Assembly (NCBI GenBank): GCA_965222505.1
Contig: OZ244956.1
Span: forward strand, 2,356,001-2,420,000
DNA from: G965222505 sp965222505
GTDB taxonomy: Bacteria; Bacteroidota; Rhodothermia; Rhodothermales; DATKEJ01
DNA length: 64,000 nt
Direction: 5' to 3'
The notes below the pieces were generated by a model, which made no database searches, had not been told where the DNA came from, and saw only the letters and a list, made by a program, of their open reading frames with translations. Below, piece by piece: positions 34,672 through 46,644 of the stretch. Each line of letters begins with the position of its first letter. The stretch's first letter is position 1. The translations under genes were made by a program, and so were the position numbers.

Positions 34672-36837
34672 TTAATCCCCCGGCACCTGACTATCCTGAC
34701 CGTTTGCGGTCAGCCATACATTCAGGAAATCAAACGCCGTTGCCTGGCTGTCCATGTTAAAATCACCGAGGTCATAACCGGCCGGGCCGCCGTTGATCGG
34801 CAACCACGCATTCAGAAAATCAAAGGCCGTCACACTCCCGTCGATGGCCCCTTCACCGCCCCGCATACCAAAGACCCCACTGCCAAGATCCACCATTGGA
34901 TTCACCCCGAAGGCTTTGTTCTGCCCCGTTGTGAAATCATAACTGTTCACGCCGTTGAAGACGATAGGATTCTTGCTCATGATCGAAAGGTGATTGCGGT
35001 GGCGCATCACCACATAATAGGAGCCGAGGGCCACATCGGCTGTTCGGAAACGGACCGCACTTACACCGTCCAAGGCCACCACTTTGCCGTCATTTTTTAC
35101 AAATACCGGTTGGGTGTGTACCGCTGTAGCTGCACCGGTGCCGGTCCGCAGCTCAAGCAGCATCCAATCGACAATATTCGGGTGAAAGTCGAAGAAAAAG
35201 AGGCCATTGCCGGGGTCATTCAATACCCCTTCACCGCCATCGTAATCCAACGGTGTACCGTTAAAGACGCTCGCGCTATACGGCTGATCAAAGGGGAGAA
35301 ACCCCCCGGAATTGAGGGCGGTAGACATGGTACCGCCTCCGGTGAGTGGCGTGACCGTGTAGGGTCCCTGCAAGAATACCTTGGCATCCAACCCGAAGAT
35401 CCGCGTGGGCAAGGTCACCGAGGCGGCCCCTACAGCAATGCGGGGTTTTGTGGTTGCAGGTAACGCAGGCAAGGCGATCTGTACACCGGTATCGACGAGC
35501 ACATCATAAATGTCGGTACGGGTGGCAGACGGCACCAGCGACTTGAGCGCGGCAAAGGCACCGGATACGTGCGGAGCCGAACCGGAACTGCCCCGCGTCG
35601 TGAACGTCGTGTTGCCGGGATAGGCCGAAGTGATGTACTCGCCCGGTGCCCAGAAATCCATGTTGCTCCAGTGATTTGTAAAAAACCCATCGCCCCAGGA
35701 CACGGCATCGACAACCGTGTTGTTGCCATTGGCGGAGGAACCGTCTTCTGTAGAACCGACACCGTAGGCAAAGAACAGACACGCTGGAGGAGCCAATCCC
35801 CCTTGTCCATGATTCCCGGCCATACCGACGGCGGCAATGTCCAGCGAGACCACCGTGTTGACGGCGATACGGAGCGCATTCATCCCGGCTGCTCCGTCAC
35901 AGTTGCTGGAGGACACACCAAAAGGATCCGGCCCTTCGGTCATGTCGAAGCTCATGTTCATGGCAGCGATCTTGTGCGAACCGGCGAGTACCGCCACCCG
36001 GTCCACAGCGGCCACAATGTCGCTGAACCGGGCCCAGGCGCAAGGCGTCGGGCGCGGGCTACAATCACCGGAGGAGGTAAACTTGGTAAAAATCTGCATC
36101 GGAATCAGGTTGGCATCCGGCGCCACGCCGCCGATGCTGCTGCCGTCGCCCACGGCAATGCCGGCCACCCACGTACCATGCCCGCACCCAACGATGCTCA
36201 GGGCACAATCATCTCCACTCCCCGATGCTGTAGAAGAGGATACGCCACCGGGGCAGAGCGATTCCTTGTTGGTGCCGTTGGTGCTGTAGCAGGCTTCGGC
36301 TACAATCTTGCCTGATGGACTGGAGAAGGCCGGGTGGCTGGTGTCTACACCGGTATCCAGCACGGCAACCGCCCATCCGCTTCCCCCGGCTCCGTTGGCG
36401 TGCGCAGTCGGCGCCCCGATCACCCCCATGCTCTCGGCGGTGCCTGGAATGGAACGTCCGTCGCCTTCGATGAAGGTCACGGTTGGATCGGCGGCGAGTT
36501 TGTCCAGTGCGGCCCGGTCCACGTTCAAGGCCATCGCGGGGATGGTCACGTACTGCCGGTGTACTTCAGCATTGAAACCCGAAAGGCGAGCCAGGATGTC
36601 GGCCTGCCCGTTGGCAATGGCTTGCCGCTGCGGCGCAATGCCCCACGGCCCCAGATGTCCTTCTTCCTTAAAGCCAGGCACATCGAACCCGACGATCACG
36701 GTGGTGGTGCCGTCCGTGTTCAACTTGTCGATGATGTAGTCATAGTTGGCCTGGGAAATGAACGTGTTCGTCTGGGCCAGGGTCAGGCCGGTGCTACAGA
36801 CGATCAAACAAAACGAGAGGGAGAGGAATCGCTTCAT
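34672..36837 (-). CDS. Secreted subtilisin-like serine protease (S8) with dockerin-like repeats
   Basis: 721 aa. Signal peptide MKRFLSLSFCLIVCSTGLTLAQ, an inhibitor-like I9 propeptide (about 40-125), then the peptidase: Asp in WAVAVLDTGVDTSHPAF, His in CGHGTWVAGIAVG and Ser in TTRGSSGSAPHVSGAFAALK, all present. A long disordered, Cys-containing insert lies between Asp and His. The last 70 residues hold two dockerin-like calcium units (GAIDGSVTAFDFLNAW and GDFNMDSQATAFDFLNVW) instead of the usual NYPNPF sorting tail. Probably extracellular nutrient proteolysis. Confidence 0.9.
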   Translation of the reverse strand: MKRFLSLSFCLIVCSTGLTLAQTNTFISQANYDYIIDKLNTDGTTTVIVGFDVPGFKEEGHLGPWGIAPQRQAIANGQADILARLSGFNAEVHRQYVTIPAMALNVDRAALDKLAADPTVTFIEGDGRSIPGTAESMGVIGAPTAHANGAGGSGWAVAVLDTGVDTSHPAFSSPSGKIVAEACYSTNGTNKESLCPGGVSSSTASGSGDDCALSIVGCGHGTWVAGIAVGDGSSIGGVAPDANLIPMQIFTKFTSSGDCSPRPTPCAWARFSDIVAAVDRVAVLAGSHKIAAMNMSFDMTEGPDPFGVSSSNCDGAAGMNALRIAVNTVVSLDIAAVGMAGNHGQGGLAPPACLFFAYGVGSTEDGSSANGNNTVVDAVSWGDGFFTNHWSNMDFWAPGEYITSAYPGNTTFTTRGSSGSAPHVSGAFAALKSLVPSATRTDIYDVLVDTGVQIALPALPATTKPRIAVGAASVTLPTRIFGLDAKVFLQGPYTVTPLTGGGTMSTALNSGGFLPFDQPYSASVFNGTPLDYDGGEGVLNDPGNGLFFFDFHPNIVDWMLLELRTGTGAATAVHTQPVFVKNDGKVVALDGVSAVRFRTADVALGSYYVVMRHRNHLSIMSKNPIVFNGVNSYDFTTGQNKAFGVNPMVDLGSGVFGMRGGEGAIDGSVTAFDFLNAWLPINGGPAGYDLGDFNMDSQATAFDFLNVWLTANGQDSQVPGD

Positions 36838-36996
36838 GGTAGGAGAGGCATTAGGTATTCAAAGGGGTGCAGCGCAGCCGAGCGTGGCGCAGCAGAAACG
36901 GGAAAGCTATCCATGCCAACCGACATCGACAAATCCAACCGACATTTTTTTCATTTTTTCGCGACCCCATGCCGGCCTCCGGAACGCGATCTGTCA

Positions 36997-37030
36997 TAAA
37001 AAAGGCCCGCCGGCAAACCGACGGGCACTT
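36997..37030 (-). terminator. Intrinsic terminator of clpC
   Basis: Leftward GCCCGTCGG-TTTG-CCGGCGGGC then CTTTTTTA, 24 bases after the clpC stop. Confidence 0.85.
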
Positions 37031-37053
37031 GTTTATACTGCTCAGACGCGGGC

Positions 37054-39618
<2,565 letters not shown>

Positions 39619-39701
39619 GTTGTTTAACTCGTGAACCTTGGGGCGATGTGGTTTTCAGATGGGTACATGCCACCGATCGAACCGTTACACATACCATGAA
39701 T

Positions 39702-39727
39702 AAAAAAAGCCCAAAACGAAATGGGCT
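39702..39727 (-). terminator. Terminator downstream of the erpA/iscA-type gene
   Basis: Leftward AGCCCA-TTTCGTTT-TGGGCT then TTTTTTTA. It would end transcripts from the gene at 39934 after a ~205-base 3' region that carries the 61-nt palindrome. Confidence 0.65.
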
Positions 39728-39863
39728 GTACATGAGAAAGAGGCAAATGCATGGGGACCTTCAACGTTGCGCCGTTTTACCTGCCGCTCGGCAGGGAGGT
39801 TCCTTGCTTAATGCCGTATCAGCATGGGGCACAAGACCCTAAAACCCATCTAATAAGGGTTCA

Positions 39864-39924
39864 TTGATTTTGCTGTGCAAAGGTCGAGCCAGGCGTTCGT
39901 GTAAGGCGTGCACACAAAAATCAA
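39864..39924 (-). repeat. 61-nt palindromic element, copy 1
   Basis: Begins TTGATTTTGCTGTGC and ends GCACACAAAAATCAA, which form a long imperfect stem around conserved AAAGGTCGA and TCGTGTAAGGCGTGC. It is 55/61 identical to 57662-57722, and all six differences are transitions. It lies 9 bases after the stop of the leftward gene. Confidence 0.75.
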
Positions 39925-39933
39925 CGGACATTA

Positions 39934-40263
39934 TCAGGCAGCAAAACTGGAGCCACAGCCGCATGTGGTTGTTGCATTGGGATTCTCAAAAACGAAGCCG
40001 CGTGCATTCAACCCATCATGGTAATCGATGGTTGTATCCATCAGATACAGGCCATGCCGTTTGTCCATATAGACGGTAATGCCTTCAATCTCAAACTCCC
40101 GGTCGTGGGACCGTTTCTGGTCAAACCCCAAAATGTAGCTCATCCCGGAACAGCCCCCTCCTTTAACCCCTACGCGTAAAGCATAGCCTTCAGGGATCTC
40201 TTTGGTGGTCATTATTTGTCTGATTTCATCAGCCGCCCGGGCACTCAGTTGAATCGGCGTCAT
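39934..40263 (-). CDS. A-type iron-sulfur carrier (IscA/SufA/ErpA family)
   Basis: 109 aa. Conserved HesB fold with the three ligand cysteines C38 (GGGCSGMSY), C101 and C103 (TCGCGSSF). It delivers Fe-S clusters to apoproteins. Subfamily (IscA, SufA or ErpA) is not resolved, as no isc/suf genes are next to it. Upstream lies a strong hairpin and then the end of the lamin-tail gene. Confidence 0.93.
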   Translation of the reverse strand: MTPIQLSARAADEIRQIMTTKEIPEGYALRVGVKGGGCSGMSYILGFDQKRSHDREFEIEGITVYMDKRHGLYLMDTTIDYHDGLNARGFVFENPNATTTCGCGSSFAA

Positions 40264-40311
40264 GTTGGTGATCTGCGGTATCTGTTACTACGAAACGGGT
40301 GCACCCTATTG

Positions 40312-40364
40312 GGGGAGCCTCTGGAACGATGTTGCCTCTCCCCTGTTCCAGAGCGCTGCTCCCC
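40312..40364. terminator. Long hairpin between the lamin-tail gene and the Fe-S carrier gene
   Basis: GGGGAGC (40312-40318) pairs with GCTCCCC (40358-40364) and CTCTGGAAC (40319-40327) with GTTCCAGAG (40345-40353). There is no T run, so it may act by stabilising the 3' end rather than as a classical terminator. Confidence 0.5.
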
Positions 40365-40371
40365 GGGACAG

Positions 40372-42108
40372 CTATCCCCCCAGAGGCCGGGCCAACACCA
40401 CGGCGCGTTGATACACCACCGCACGTGCTTGTGCCGTGTGTACCACCTCCAGCCACACCACATACACCCCTACCCTGAGCAAGTGTCCGCCATCATCCCG
40501 CCCGTCCCATACCAGCACGCCTTCGTGGCCCGCCGGGGTGGCTTCGGTCAAGACCCGCACGGGGCGGCCCTCGGCATCAAAAACACGGGCCCGGAGCAAT
40601 CCAGGGACTTCCTCCAGACGGTAGTACAAACCGGCCACCTCATCGATGCCATCCCCGTCTGGCGAAAACACAGCCGGGCTGATGGTCAAGCCCAAGGCGT
40701 CTTCTGCCTCCCGCCTGGAAAGCCCCACTGAATTTGCCCGCCCTGGCGTTCCCCCGGACGGATGCAAGCTGCTGGTCCAGTTGGACGGTGCATGGGAAGC
40801 CCCCTGTGCATGGACGCGCTCCAGGGAAACTCCCTTTGCATCCAGCACGCCCGGGTGATGCCAGGCAGGCTGGTAGGCCACTTCATCCAGCAAGGCCCCA
40901 TCGGCCCGGTGCAGCCGAACGGCATCCCCGGCCTTGCGCCACGCTGATGCACGGGTGATGGACCAATACAACGGCGCAACAGACGCCTCTACAACCCCAG
41001 GAAACGCCTCGGCGAGGACAGCCGAGGTCCCGGCAAACACGATGACGTACGCCCCCGCTTCGAGCGCTACCGGATCGGATGCCCAGCGCAGGGTATCGGC
41101 CACACCGGCTTCATCCTGGGCACGTGTCAAATACCCTTGGTGCAAGCCCACAGGAAAGGGGTTGGTGTTGTAGAGTTCGATGTATTCGGGTTGGTCCGGG
41201 CGATGATCAAAACGATCCGCAAGCGGATCATACATAATCTCATTGACCACCACGGTACCGGCTTCTGGAAGACGGGCAATAGAGACTGATACCACGGGCA
41301 TCAGGTTACCCGCAAGGTCAGTTACATCGGCAACGGTCAGGGTATGGGGAGCTACACCCGCCGCCAGCGTTAATGTCACCGAGCGCCCGTCGGCCTCGGC
41401 AACGACCTGAATCGGGATGTGGGTTTCATTGACCACAAACTGCGCAGGGACCAACCGTCCTGCATCCACAGGTTCATCAAAATAGGCCCGAAGGGCCGAC
41501 GGGGCGCGTTCTTCGACGAAGGTCAGTCGGGGCGGCTGCTGGTCCGGGTGAAAGGTGCTGTTGACAGCCCCCGGCGTCCCACCTGCCGGTATCGTTGTGG
41601 AGGCCCAGTTGGCCGGATCATTGGAAAACCGCCAGGGATCGATGCGTTCCAGGGCCACGTCCTGTCCGCCCCAGCCGGGGCTATATGCAACGGAATCCAC
41701 CCGGCCAGCAACTGTAGAAAGCACCACCTGATCCCCACCATTATTTAGTGCCGGCCAGCCCGGTACTTCGATGAAGGACACGGCAGGGAATTGCCGTGCA
41801 AAGGCTTCTCCGCCCCGCACCAGCACCAACCACGCCCCGGCTGCCAAAACGGGCGGCGTCTCGTCCGGCAGAGGCACCGGCATCCCCCGGCTGTCGGCGA
41901 GGCGCAGTCCCGAGAGGGCTTGAGGCTGATCCGAACGATTGAAGATTTCGACGTATTCTGAACCATCGCCCACCGGATCATACATAATTTCATTGATGAC
42001 GAGCCCTTCCTGGGCGGAGGCCGACCGGAGGCACAGCCATAATAATCCCCAGGCAAGGCTCCATACCCAGGGGTTGGCGATGCGCGAGATGCCGTAATTT
42101 GTTATCAT
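40372..42108 (-). CDS. Secreted protein with two lamin-tail domains and a FlgD-like C terminus
   Basis: 578 aa. Signal peptide ending LRSASAQ. Two LTD domains, each opening with VINEIMYDP or VVNEIMYDPLADR and continuing SEYVEIFN or PEYIELYN. Between them is an Ig-like segment (RAYFDEPVDAGRLVPAQFVV). At the end is a FlgD-type Ig/gliding-motility-like domain (FSPDGDGIDEVAG ... VLVWDGRDDGG). LTD proteins are abundant surface proteins in this group, and some sit with nucleases or phosphatases; indeed a secreted EEP-type enzyme is encoded divergently at 42613. Confidence 0.85.
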   Translation of the reverse strand: MITNYGISRIANPWVWSLAWGLLWLCLRSASAQEGLVINEIMYDPVGDGSEYVEIFNRSDQPQALSGLRLADSRGMPVPLPDETPPVLAAGAWLVLVRGGEAFARQFPAVSFIEVPGWPALNNGGDQVVLSTVAGRVDSVAYSPGWGGQDVALERIDPWRFSNDPANWASTTIPAGGTPGAVNSTFHPDQQPPRLTFVEERAPSALRAYFDEPVDAGRLVPAQFVVNETHIPIQVVAEADGRSVTLTLAAGVAPHTLTVADVTDLAGNLMPVVSVSIARLPEAGTVVVNEIMYDPLADRFDHRPDQPEYIELYNTNPFPVGLHQGYLTRAQDEAGVADTLRWASDPVALEAGAYVIVFAGTSAVLAEAFPGVVEASVAPLYWSITRASAWRKAGDAVRLHRADGALLDEVAYQPAWHHPGVLDAKGVSLERVHAQGASHAPSNWTSSLHPSGGTPGRANSVGLSRREAEDALGLTISPAVFSPDGDGIDEVAGLYYRLEEVPGLLRARVFDAEGRPVRVLTEATPAGHEGVLVWDGRDDGGHLLRVGVYVVWLEVVHTAQARAVVYQRAVVLARPLGG

Positions 42109-42133
42109 CGTTATTGTTATTCTTTGTTGATCG

Positions 42134-42591
42134 TGTCATCGACCCATGTCGACCGCAGGATTGAATACCGGCACCAACCGTCCATGCCGAAACCGACTCA
42201 GCGTTGAAGGGCCGGCACGAGGCCAGCCCCTCCGGGGCGCGGCTTTGCCATCGGAAAAACCCGGACGGGCGGCCCTCGTGGTTGCCCCTCAACATAAAAC
42301 GGCGCACGGCGTTTGATGCCGAGTGCCCCCATAAAACATGTCATCGACCCAAGCCGACCGCAGGATTAAAAACCGGCACCAACCGTCCATGCCGAAACCG
42401 TCCCGGCGTTGAAGGGCTGACACAAGACCGGCCCCTCCGGTTGCGCCACCTTTGCAAATGGACGCATTCCGGACGCGGCCTTGAAAATGGACGCGCCCCG
42501 GACGGGCGACCCTTGTGGTCGCCCCTCAACATAAAACGGCGCACGGCGTTTGAGGCCGAGCGCCCTCATAAAACGTGTCATCGACCCAAGC
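42134..42591. repeat. Tandem REP-bearing repeat, two units plus a partial third
   Basis: Unit 1 (42134-42338) and unit 2 (42339-42575) both open TGTCATCGACCC, run through GACCGCAGGATT and CCGGCACCAACCGTCCATGC to GGCGCACGGCGTTTGA; unit 2 has a ~32-bp extra piece. A third start lies at 42576-42591. They contain GTTGAAGGGC and GGGCGACC/GGTCGCCC REP hairpins. Nothing codes in this 500-bp gap. Confidence 0.8.
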
Positions 42592-42612
42592 CATCTACAA
42601 CCCCTCATTTCT

Positions 42613-43833
42613 ATGAGAAATCGCCTCCTCATCCTTCTTTGCCTCGGCCTCTGGGTCGGTTGCCAATCCGAAACGCAAGCGCCTTCGGCAAACACGGAAA
42701 GCTACCCCCTTCGGGTGGCCACGTTCAACGTGGAGGACGTCCGCACCGACGACCTCAAGCGGCCCGACCATCCCCGGCTGCAACGGGTGGCGGCGATCAT
42801 CGCTCAACTCCGGCCGGATATCATCCTGATCAACGAAATTGCCCACGACCAACCCGGTGGCCCCGGCTACGTTGAGGGTGAACCAACCGGCCAAAACGGG
42901 CAACGCCTGGCCGATGCCTTCATCCATGCCCTGGGGCCGGATGCCCCCCGCTACCAGGCCTATACCCCGCCGGTCAATACGGGCCTCAACAGCGGGCTGG
43001 ACCTGGACAACAGCGGCACCGCCGTCACGACCTTCCCCACACCCCCGCCGGCCGCACCGGACGGCACACCGGGCCGCCAAACCCCGGACGGACGGGCCTA
43101 CGGCAACGACAGTTGGGGCTTCGGCACCTTCCCCGGGCAATACGGCATGGCCCTGTTGGTGCGCGAAGACCTGACCCTGATGACCGACCAGATCCGCACC
43201 TTCCAAAACCTGCCCTGGCACACCATGCCGGATGCCCTCGCGCCGGTAGACCCAACCTCCGGCACCCCCTGGTTTGACGAGGCCGAGTGGGCCCAAGTCC
43301 GGCTCAGTTCCAAAACCCATGCCGATGTACCCGTGCAACTTCCCAACGGTAGGGTACTGCATCTGTTGTGTAGCCATCCTACCCCGCCAGCCTTCGATGG
43401 CCCCGAGGCCCGTAACAAACGCCGCAACCACGATGAAATCCGGTTCTGGGCCGACTACCTGAACAGCGCCGCCTACATTACCGACGATACCGGACAACCC
43501 GGTGGCCTCCCTGAACCGGCACACTTCGTTATCCTCGGCGATCAAAATGCCGATCCGGACGAAGGGTCTTCCATCGATAATCCTATTGGCCGCTTGCTGC
43601 TCGAACACCCCCGCATCAACGGAGACTTCGTGCCTACTACCAACGTATCCCACCCAAGTCTGGACGATGATGATACCGCCGGATGGGGCCTGCGTGTGGA
43701 TTATGTATTGCCCTCGACGACGCTCCAAGTTGAGCAGGGCGGCATCCTCCGGCCTACACCTGCCGACTCCGCGGCAGGTATCGTGAGTGATCATTTTCCG
43801 GTCTGGTTAGACATACAGGTGCCTGCGAATTAG
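42613..43833 (+). CDS. Endonuclease/exonuclease/phosphatase family lipoprotein
   Basis: Start at 42613 (MRNRLLILLCLGLWVGC), lipobox C17; an upstream ATG lies in repeat DNA and is rejected. About 406 aa. EEP motifs: RVATFNVEDVR (start strand with catalytic Asn), PDIILINEI (metal-binding Glu), HLLCSHPTPPAF, FVILGDQNADPD (GDxN) and GIVSDHFPVWL (SDHxP). A secreted metal-dependent phosphoesterase, perhaps extracellular DNA or phosphate scavenging. Confidence 0.9.
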   Translation: MRNRLLILLCLGLWVGCQSETQAPSANTESYPLRVATFNVEDVRTDDLKRPDHPRLQRVAAIIAQLRPDIILINEIAHDQPGGPGYVEGEPTGQNGQRLADAFIHALGPDAPRYQAYTPPVNTGLNSGLDLDNSGTAVTTFPTPPPAAPDGTPGRQTPDGRAYGNDSWGFGTFPGQYGMALLVREDLTLMTDQIRTFQNLPWHTMPDALAPVDPTSGTPWFDEAEWAQVRLSSKTHADVPVQLPNGRVLHLLCSHPTPPAFDGPEARNKRRNHDEIRFWADYLNSAAYITDDTGQPGGLPEPAHFVILGDQNADPDEGSSIDNPIGRLLLEHPRINGDFVPTTNVSHPSLDDDDTAGWGLRVDYVLPSTTLQVEQGGILRPTPADSAAGIVSDHFPVWLDIQVPAN

Positions 43834-44468
43834 GCAGACAACTCTTGATACAGCGCCACCAACAGCGGATCGGTGCGGAAATATACCATGATGCGGCTCA
43901 CATAGGTGCGGATGGTGGGCACGGATTTGTGCGTGATGTAGCTGATCTGATGGTATGAGTACCCGGCCTGAAGGTAATATTGGGCCGTCTCCTGCAAGAA
44001 CGGCGGTAACCGGTTGATGGCCCCCTGCACCGCCCGGCGCACCCGCTGGCCGTCGGCAGGGCCATACGTCATGGTCGGTTCGTAGACGACCAGTTCGACC
44101 TCCTCAAGCGATGCTTTGACCGGACCTCGGCGCAGGTTGAAAAACGTACGGCGGCAGATGATGCCGACCCAGGCCGTGTACCGGTTGGGGTCCCGCAACT
44201 GACCTAGGTTTTCCGAAATGCGCCGGAAGGCCCGTTCGACCAGCACATCAAACGCGATTCCTTGCTGCAAACCATATCGGACGAGGCACTGGGAAAAATA
44301 GCGATATACAAAACAGTAGGTCCACAAATCAACGGCCTCCTTGGCCGCCTCGGTTCGGTTTTCCCGCCATCGTACAAAGGCTGAATTGGCTTGCCGATGG
44401 TCCTCCAGAGGAAACGGCAAATGGGAAATGACGAGGGAAACCGACTGGGTTGAAGGGGTGCGTTTCAT
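43830..44468 (-). CDS. ECF-like sigma factor
   Basis: Start at 44468 (MKRTPSTQSVSLVISHLPFP). About 212 aa. A region 2-like helical part (LVERAFRRISENLGQLRDPN RY and WVGIICRRTFFNLRR) and a region 4 helix-turn-helix (QYYLQAGYSYHQISYITHKS ... RTYVSRIM). No anti-sigma gene is adjacent. It overlaps the last 4 bases of the convergent EEP gene. Targets unknown. Confidence 0.75.
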   Translation of the reverse strand: MKRTPSTQSVSLVISHLPFPLEDHRQANSAFVRWRENRTEAAKEAVDLWTYCFVYRYFSQCLVRYGLQQGIAFDVLVERAFRRISENLGQLRDPNRYTAWVGIICRRTFFNLRRGPVKASLEEVELVVYEPTMTYGPADGQRVRRAVQGAINRLPPFLQETAQYYLQAGYSYHQISYITHKSVPTIRTYVSRIMVYFRTDPLLVALYQELSA

Positions 44469-44660
44469 AAGGCAGGTCTTTTTATTCCATGACGGGCGGC
44501 TTTTATCGTACATGCGCACTTCCCGTGTATGATGTGCCAACGAAATTCCCAAAGGCGAAAAACAGAAACCCTCGGAACCTCGCCCCGTATCGCATGTTGA
44601 AGGGACCCGCTACAATCCTGGTAGCCCTGCTTTTCTTTGCATGTTGTAACTCGGGCTGTA

Positions 44661-44767
44661 GAAAAGGGCAAGTCCTGTACGGCCAGCTCCCACTTAACTC
44701 CGCCAGGGTCGGAAGGCAGCAACGGTACGTGGTCGAAGCGGCGCGATATAGGTCGCTTGCCCTTTTC
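44661..44767 (+). ncRNA. ffs: Signal recognition particle RNA (small bacterial 4.5S type)
   Basis: A closing stem of 12 perfect pairs (GAAAAGGGCAAG at 44661-44672 with CTTGCCCTTTTC at 44756-44767) brackets the conserved Ffh-binding domain: CGCCAGGGTCGGAAGGCAGC near 44701 carries the GGAA tetraloop and the asymmetric AGCA loop. 107 nt, normal for the small type. It forms the SRP with Ffh for membrane-protein targeting; yajC, a Sec accessory gene, follows 143 bases on. Confidence 0.92.
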
Positions 44768-44910
44768 TGTGGTCCGGTGCATCCCGCCCCTCTCCTTGCA
44801 GCCCCCCTTTTTTGAGCCTATCCTCAACGTCCGTATCTTACGGCCCCTGCGTTGACCGGTGATTGGCACCGCCACCGCTCCACCTTATCCGAACGCAAAC
44901 GTATAAACCT

Positions 44911-45213
44911 ATGAACCTGCTGCTTTTACTTGCGGCACCCCAGGCCCAGCCCCAGGACAGTATGATGTACTCCTTCATCTTCATGGGCCTGATTTTCGCC
45001 GTCTTTTATTTTTTGCTGATTCGCCCCCAAAAGAAGAAAGAAGACGCCCGGCGCAAAATGATTGATGCCCTGAAAAAGGGCGACAACATCGTTACCGTCG
45101 GCGGCCTCTACGGAAAAGTCACGCAGGTCGATGAGACCAGCATCCTGGTCCAGGTAGACGACAACACCAAGGTTCGTATCGACAAAAGCGCCATTTCTTC
45201 TCAGCGCACCTGA
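44911..45213 (+). CDS. yajC: Preprotein translocase accessory subunit YajC
   Basis: Start at 44911 ([20 protein letters not shown]); about 100 aa. One transmembrane helix ([20 protein letters not shown]) with the signature [21 protein letters not shown] followed by [10 protein letters not shown]. It associates with SecDF at the inner membrane. Confidence 0.95.
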   Translation: MNLLLLLAAPQAQPQDSMMYSFIFMGLIFAVFYFLLIRPQKKKEDARRKMIDALKKGDNIVTVGGLYGKVTQVDETSILVQVDDNTKVRIDKSAISSQRT

Positions 45214-45239
45214 TCCCCCAAGCGCCGACCCTACCCGCT

Positions 45240-46478
45240 ATGTCCCCGAAATCAACCGACATCCCGTTCAGCACCATTGAGGAGGCCATTGCCGACATCC
45301 GGGCCGGACGGCTGGTGATCGTCGTAGACGACGAAGACCGAGAAAACGAAGGCGATTTCATCGGTGCGGCTGAAACCATCACGCCGGAATTGGTCAACTT
45401 TATGGCCACCTACGGCCGGGGCCTGATCTGTGCGCCCATTACTCCCGAACGGGCTGCCGAACTCAAACTGGGCCTGATGGTGAACCAGAATACGGCCCTG
45501 CATGGTACGCCCTTCACCGTCTCGGTGGATTACAACATCGGCACCACCACCGGTATCTCCACCGGAGACCGTGCCAAATCCATCCGTGCCCTCGCCGACC
45601 CCGATGCCCGTCCCGAACATTTCGGCCGACCGGGTCACATTTTCCCGCTTCGGGCTGCTGAGGGGGGTGTACTTCGCCGAGCAGGCCATACCGAGGCCAC
45701 CATCGACCTGGCCCACATGGCCGGTCTGTATCCCGCCGGTGTACTCGTCGAAATCCTGAACCCGGATGGCACCATGGCCCGCGTCCCGCAACTGATCGAA
45801 ATGGCGCGGGAATTCGACATGTGCCTGATCACGATTCGGGATTTGATCGCCTATCGGCTTCGGACAGAGACGCTGGTTCAACGCGCCGTAGAAAACGTGC
45901 AAATGCCCACAGACTACGGCACCTTCCGCATGACCGTCTATGAGGAATCCCTGACCGGAGACAACCACATGGCGCTCGTCAAAGGCACGTGGGAAGAAGA
46001 CGAGCCGGTACTGGTGCGCGTCCACTCCCAGTGCATCACGGGTGACCTGTTCGGCTCCATGCGGTGTGACTGCGGCCCCCAGATGCATTACGCGCTCGAA
46101 CAAATTGAGCGGGAAGGCCGGGGCGTATTGCTCTACATGAAACAGGAGGGCCGGGGCATTGGCCTGGTCAACAAGCTCAGGGCCTATAAGCTGCAAGAGC
46201 AAGGCATGGATACCGTTGAAGCCAATGAAGCCCTTGGGTTCAAAATGGACCTCCGCGACTACGGCATCGGATGCCAGATCCTGCGCGACGTTGGCGTCCG
46301 CAAGATGCGCTTGCTTACCAACAACCCCAGCAAACGCATTGGCCTAGCCGGTTATGGACTCGAAATCGTAGAACGGGTCCCCATCGAAATCCCCCCCAAC
46401 GGCGTCAATGAACGCTACCTCCGCACCAAGCGCGACCGCATGGGCCACATGATCCTCGCCGACGAAATCAGGGATTAA
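45240..46478 (+). CDS. ribBA: Bifunctional DHBP synthase / GTP cyclohydrolase II
   Basis: 412 aa. Residues 1-205: 3,4-dihydroxy-2-butanone-4-phosphate synthase ([45 protein letters not shown]). Residues 207-412: GTP cyclohydrolase II with zinc cysteines in [33 protein letters not shown] and [12 protein letters not shown]. Both halves are complete; it starts riboflavin synthesis from both branches. Only 26 bases after yajC, so read-through is likely. No other rib genes are nearby. Confidence 0.97.
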   Translation: MSPKSTDIPFSTIEEAIADIRAGRLVIVVDDEDRENEGDFIGAAETITPELVNFMATYGRGLICAPITPERAAELKLGLMVNQNTALHGTPFTVSVDYNIGTTTGISTGDRAKSIRALADPDARPEHFGRPGHIFPLRAAEGGVLRRAGHTEATIDLAHMAGLYPAGVLVEILNPDGTMARVPQLIEMAREFDMCLITIRDLIAYRLRTETLVQRAVENVQMPTDYGTFRMTVYEESLTGDNHMALVKGTWEEDEPVLVRVHSQCITGDLFGSMRCDCGPQMHYALEQIEREGRGVLLYMKQEGRGIGLVNKLRAYKLQEQGMDTVEANEALGFKMDLRDYGIGCQILRDVGVRKMRLLTNNPSKRIGLAGYGLEIVERVPIEIPPNGVNERYLRTKRDRMGHMILADEIRD

Positions 46479-46644
46479 GCACGGCTACCCGCCCGAAGAA
46501 CTTTGTGCGGCACGGCGCCACGTCAGCGCCACGAGCCAGAACGCAAAACAAAGCGTTTTGAAGTCCCATGTGGCGGCGAGTGCGTTTCCCAACCTGGATG
46601 GGTATTGTTCTGGTACCCCCCATTACACACTTTGTGCCAGTCGG

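Noticed and set aside
33877..35463. 528-codon + strand frame opposite the E2 and subtilisin genes
   Set aside because: Antisense shadow across two real genes; low-complexity Ser/Thr/Gly composition.
42134..42591. Tandem repeats as a CRISPR array or phage attachment site
   Set aside because: Units are ~200 bp, diverge along their length and contain REPs; no Cas or integrase gene next to them.
44571..44660. Possible tRNA or second small RNA before the SRP RNA
   Set aside because: No clover-leaf or conserved TTC loop found; left as a spacer.
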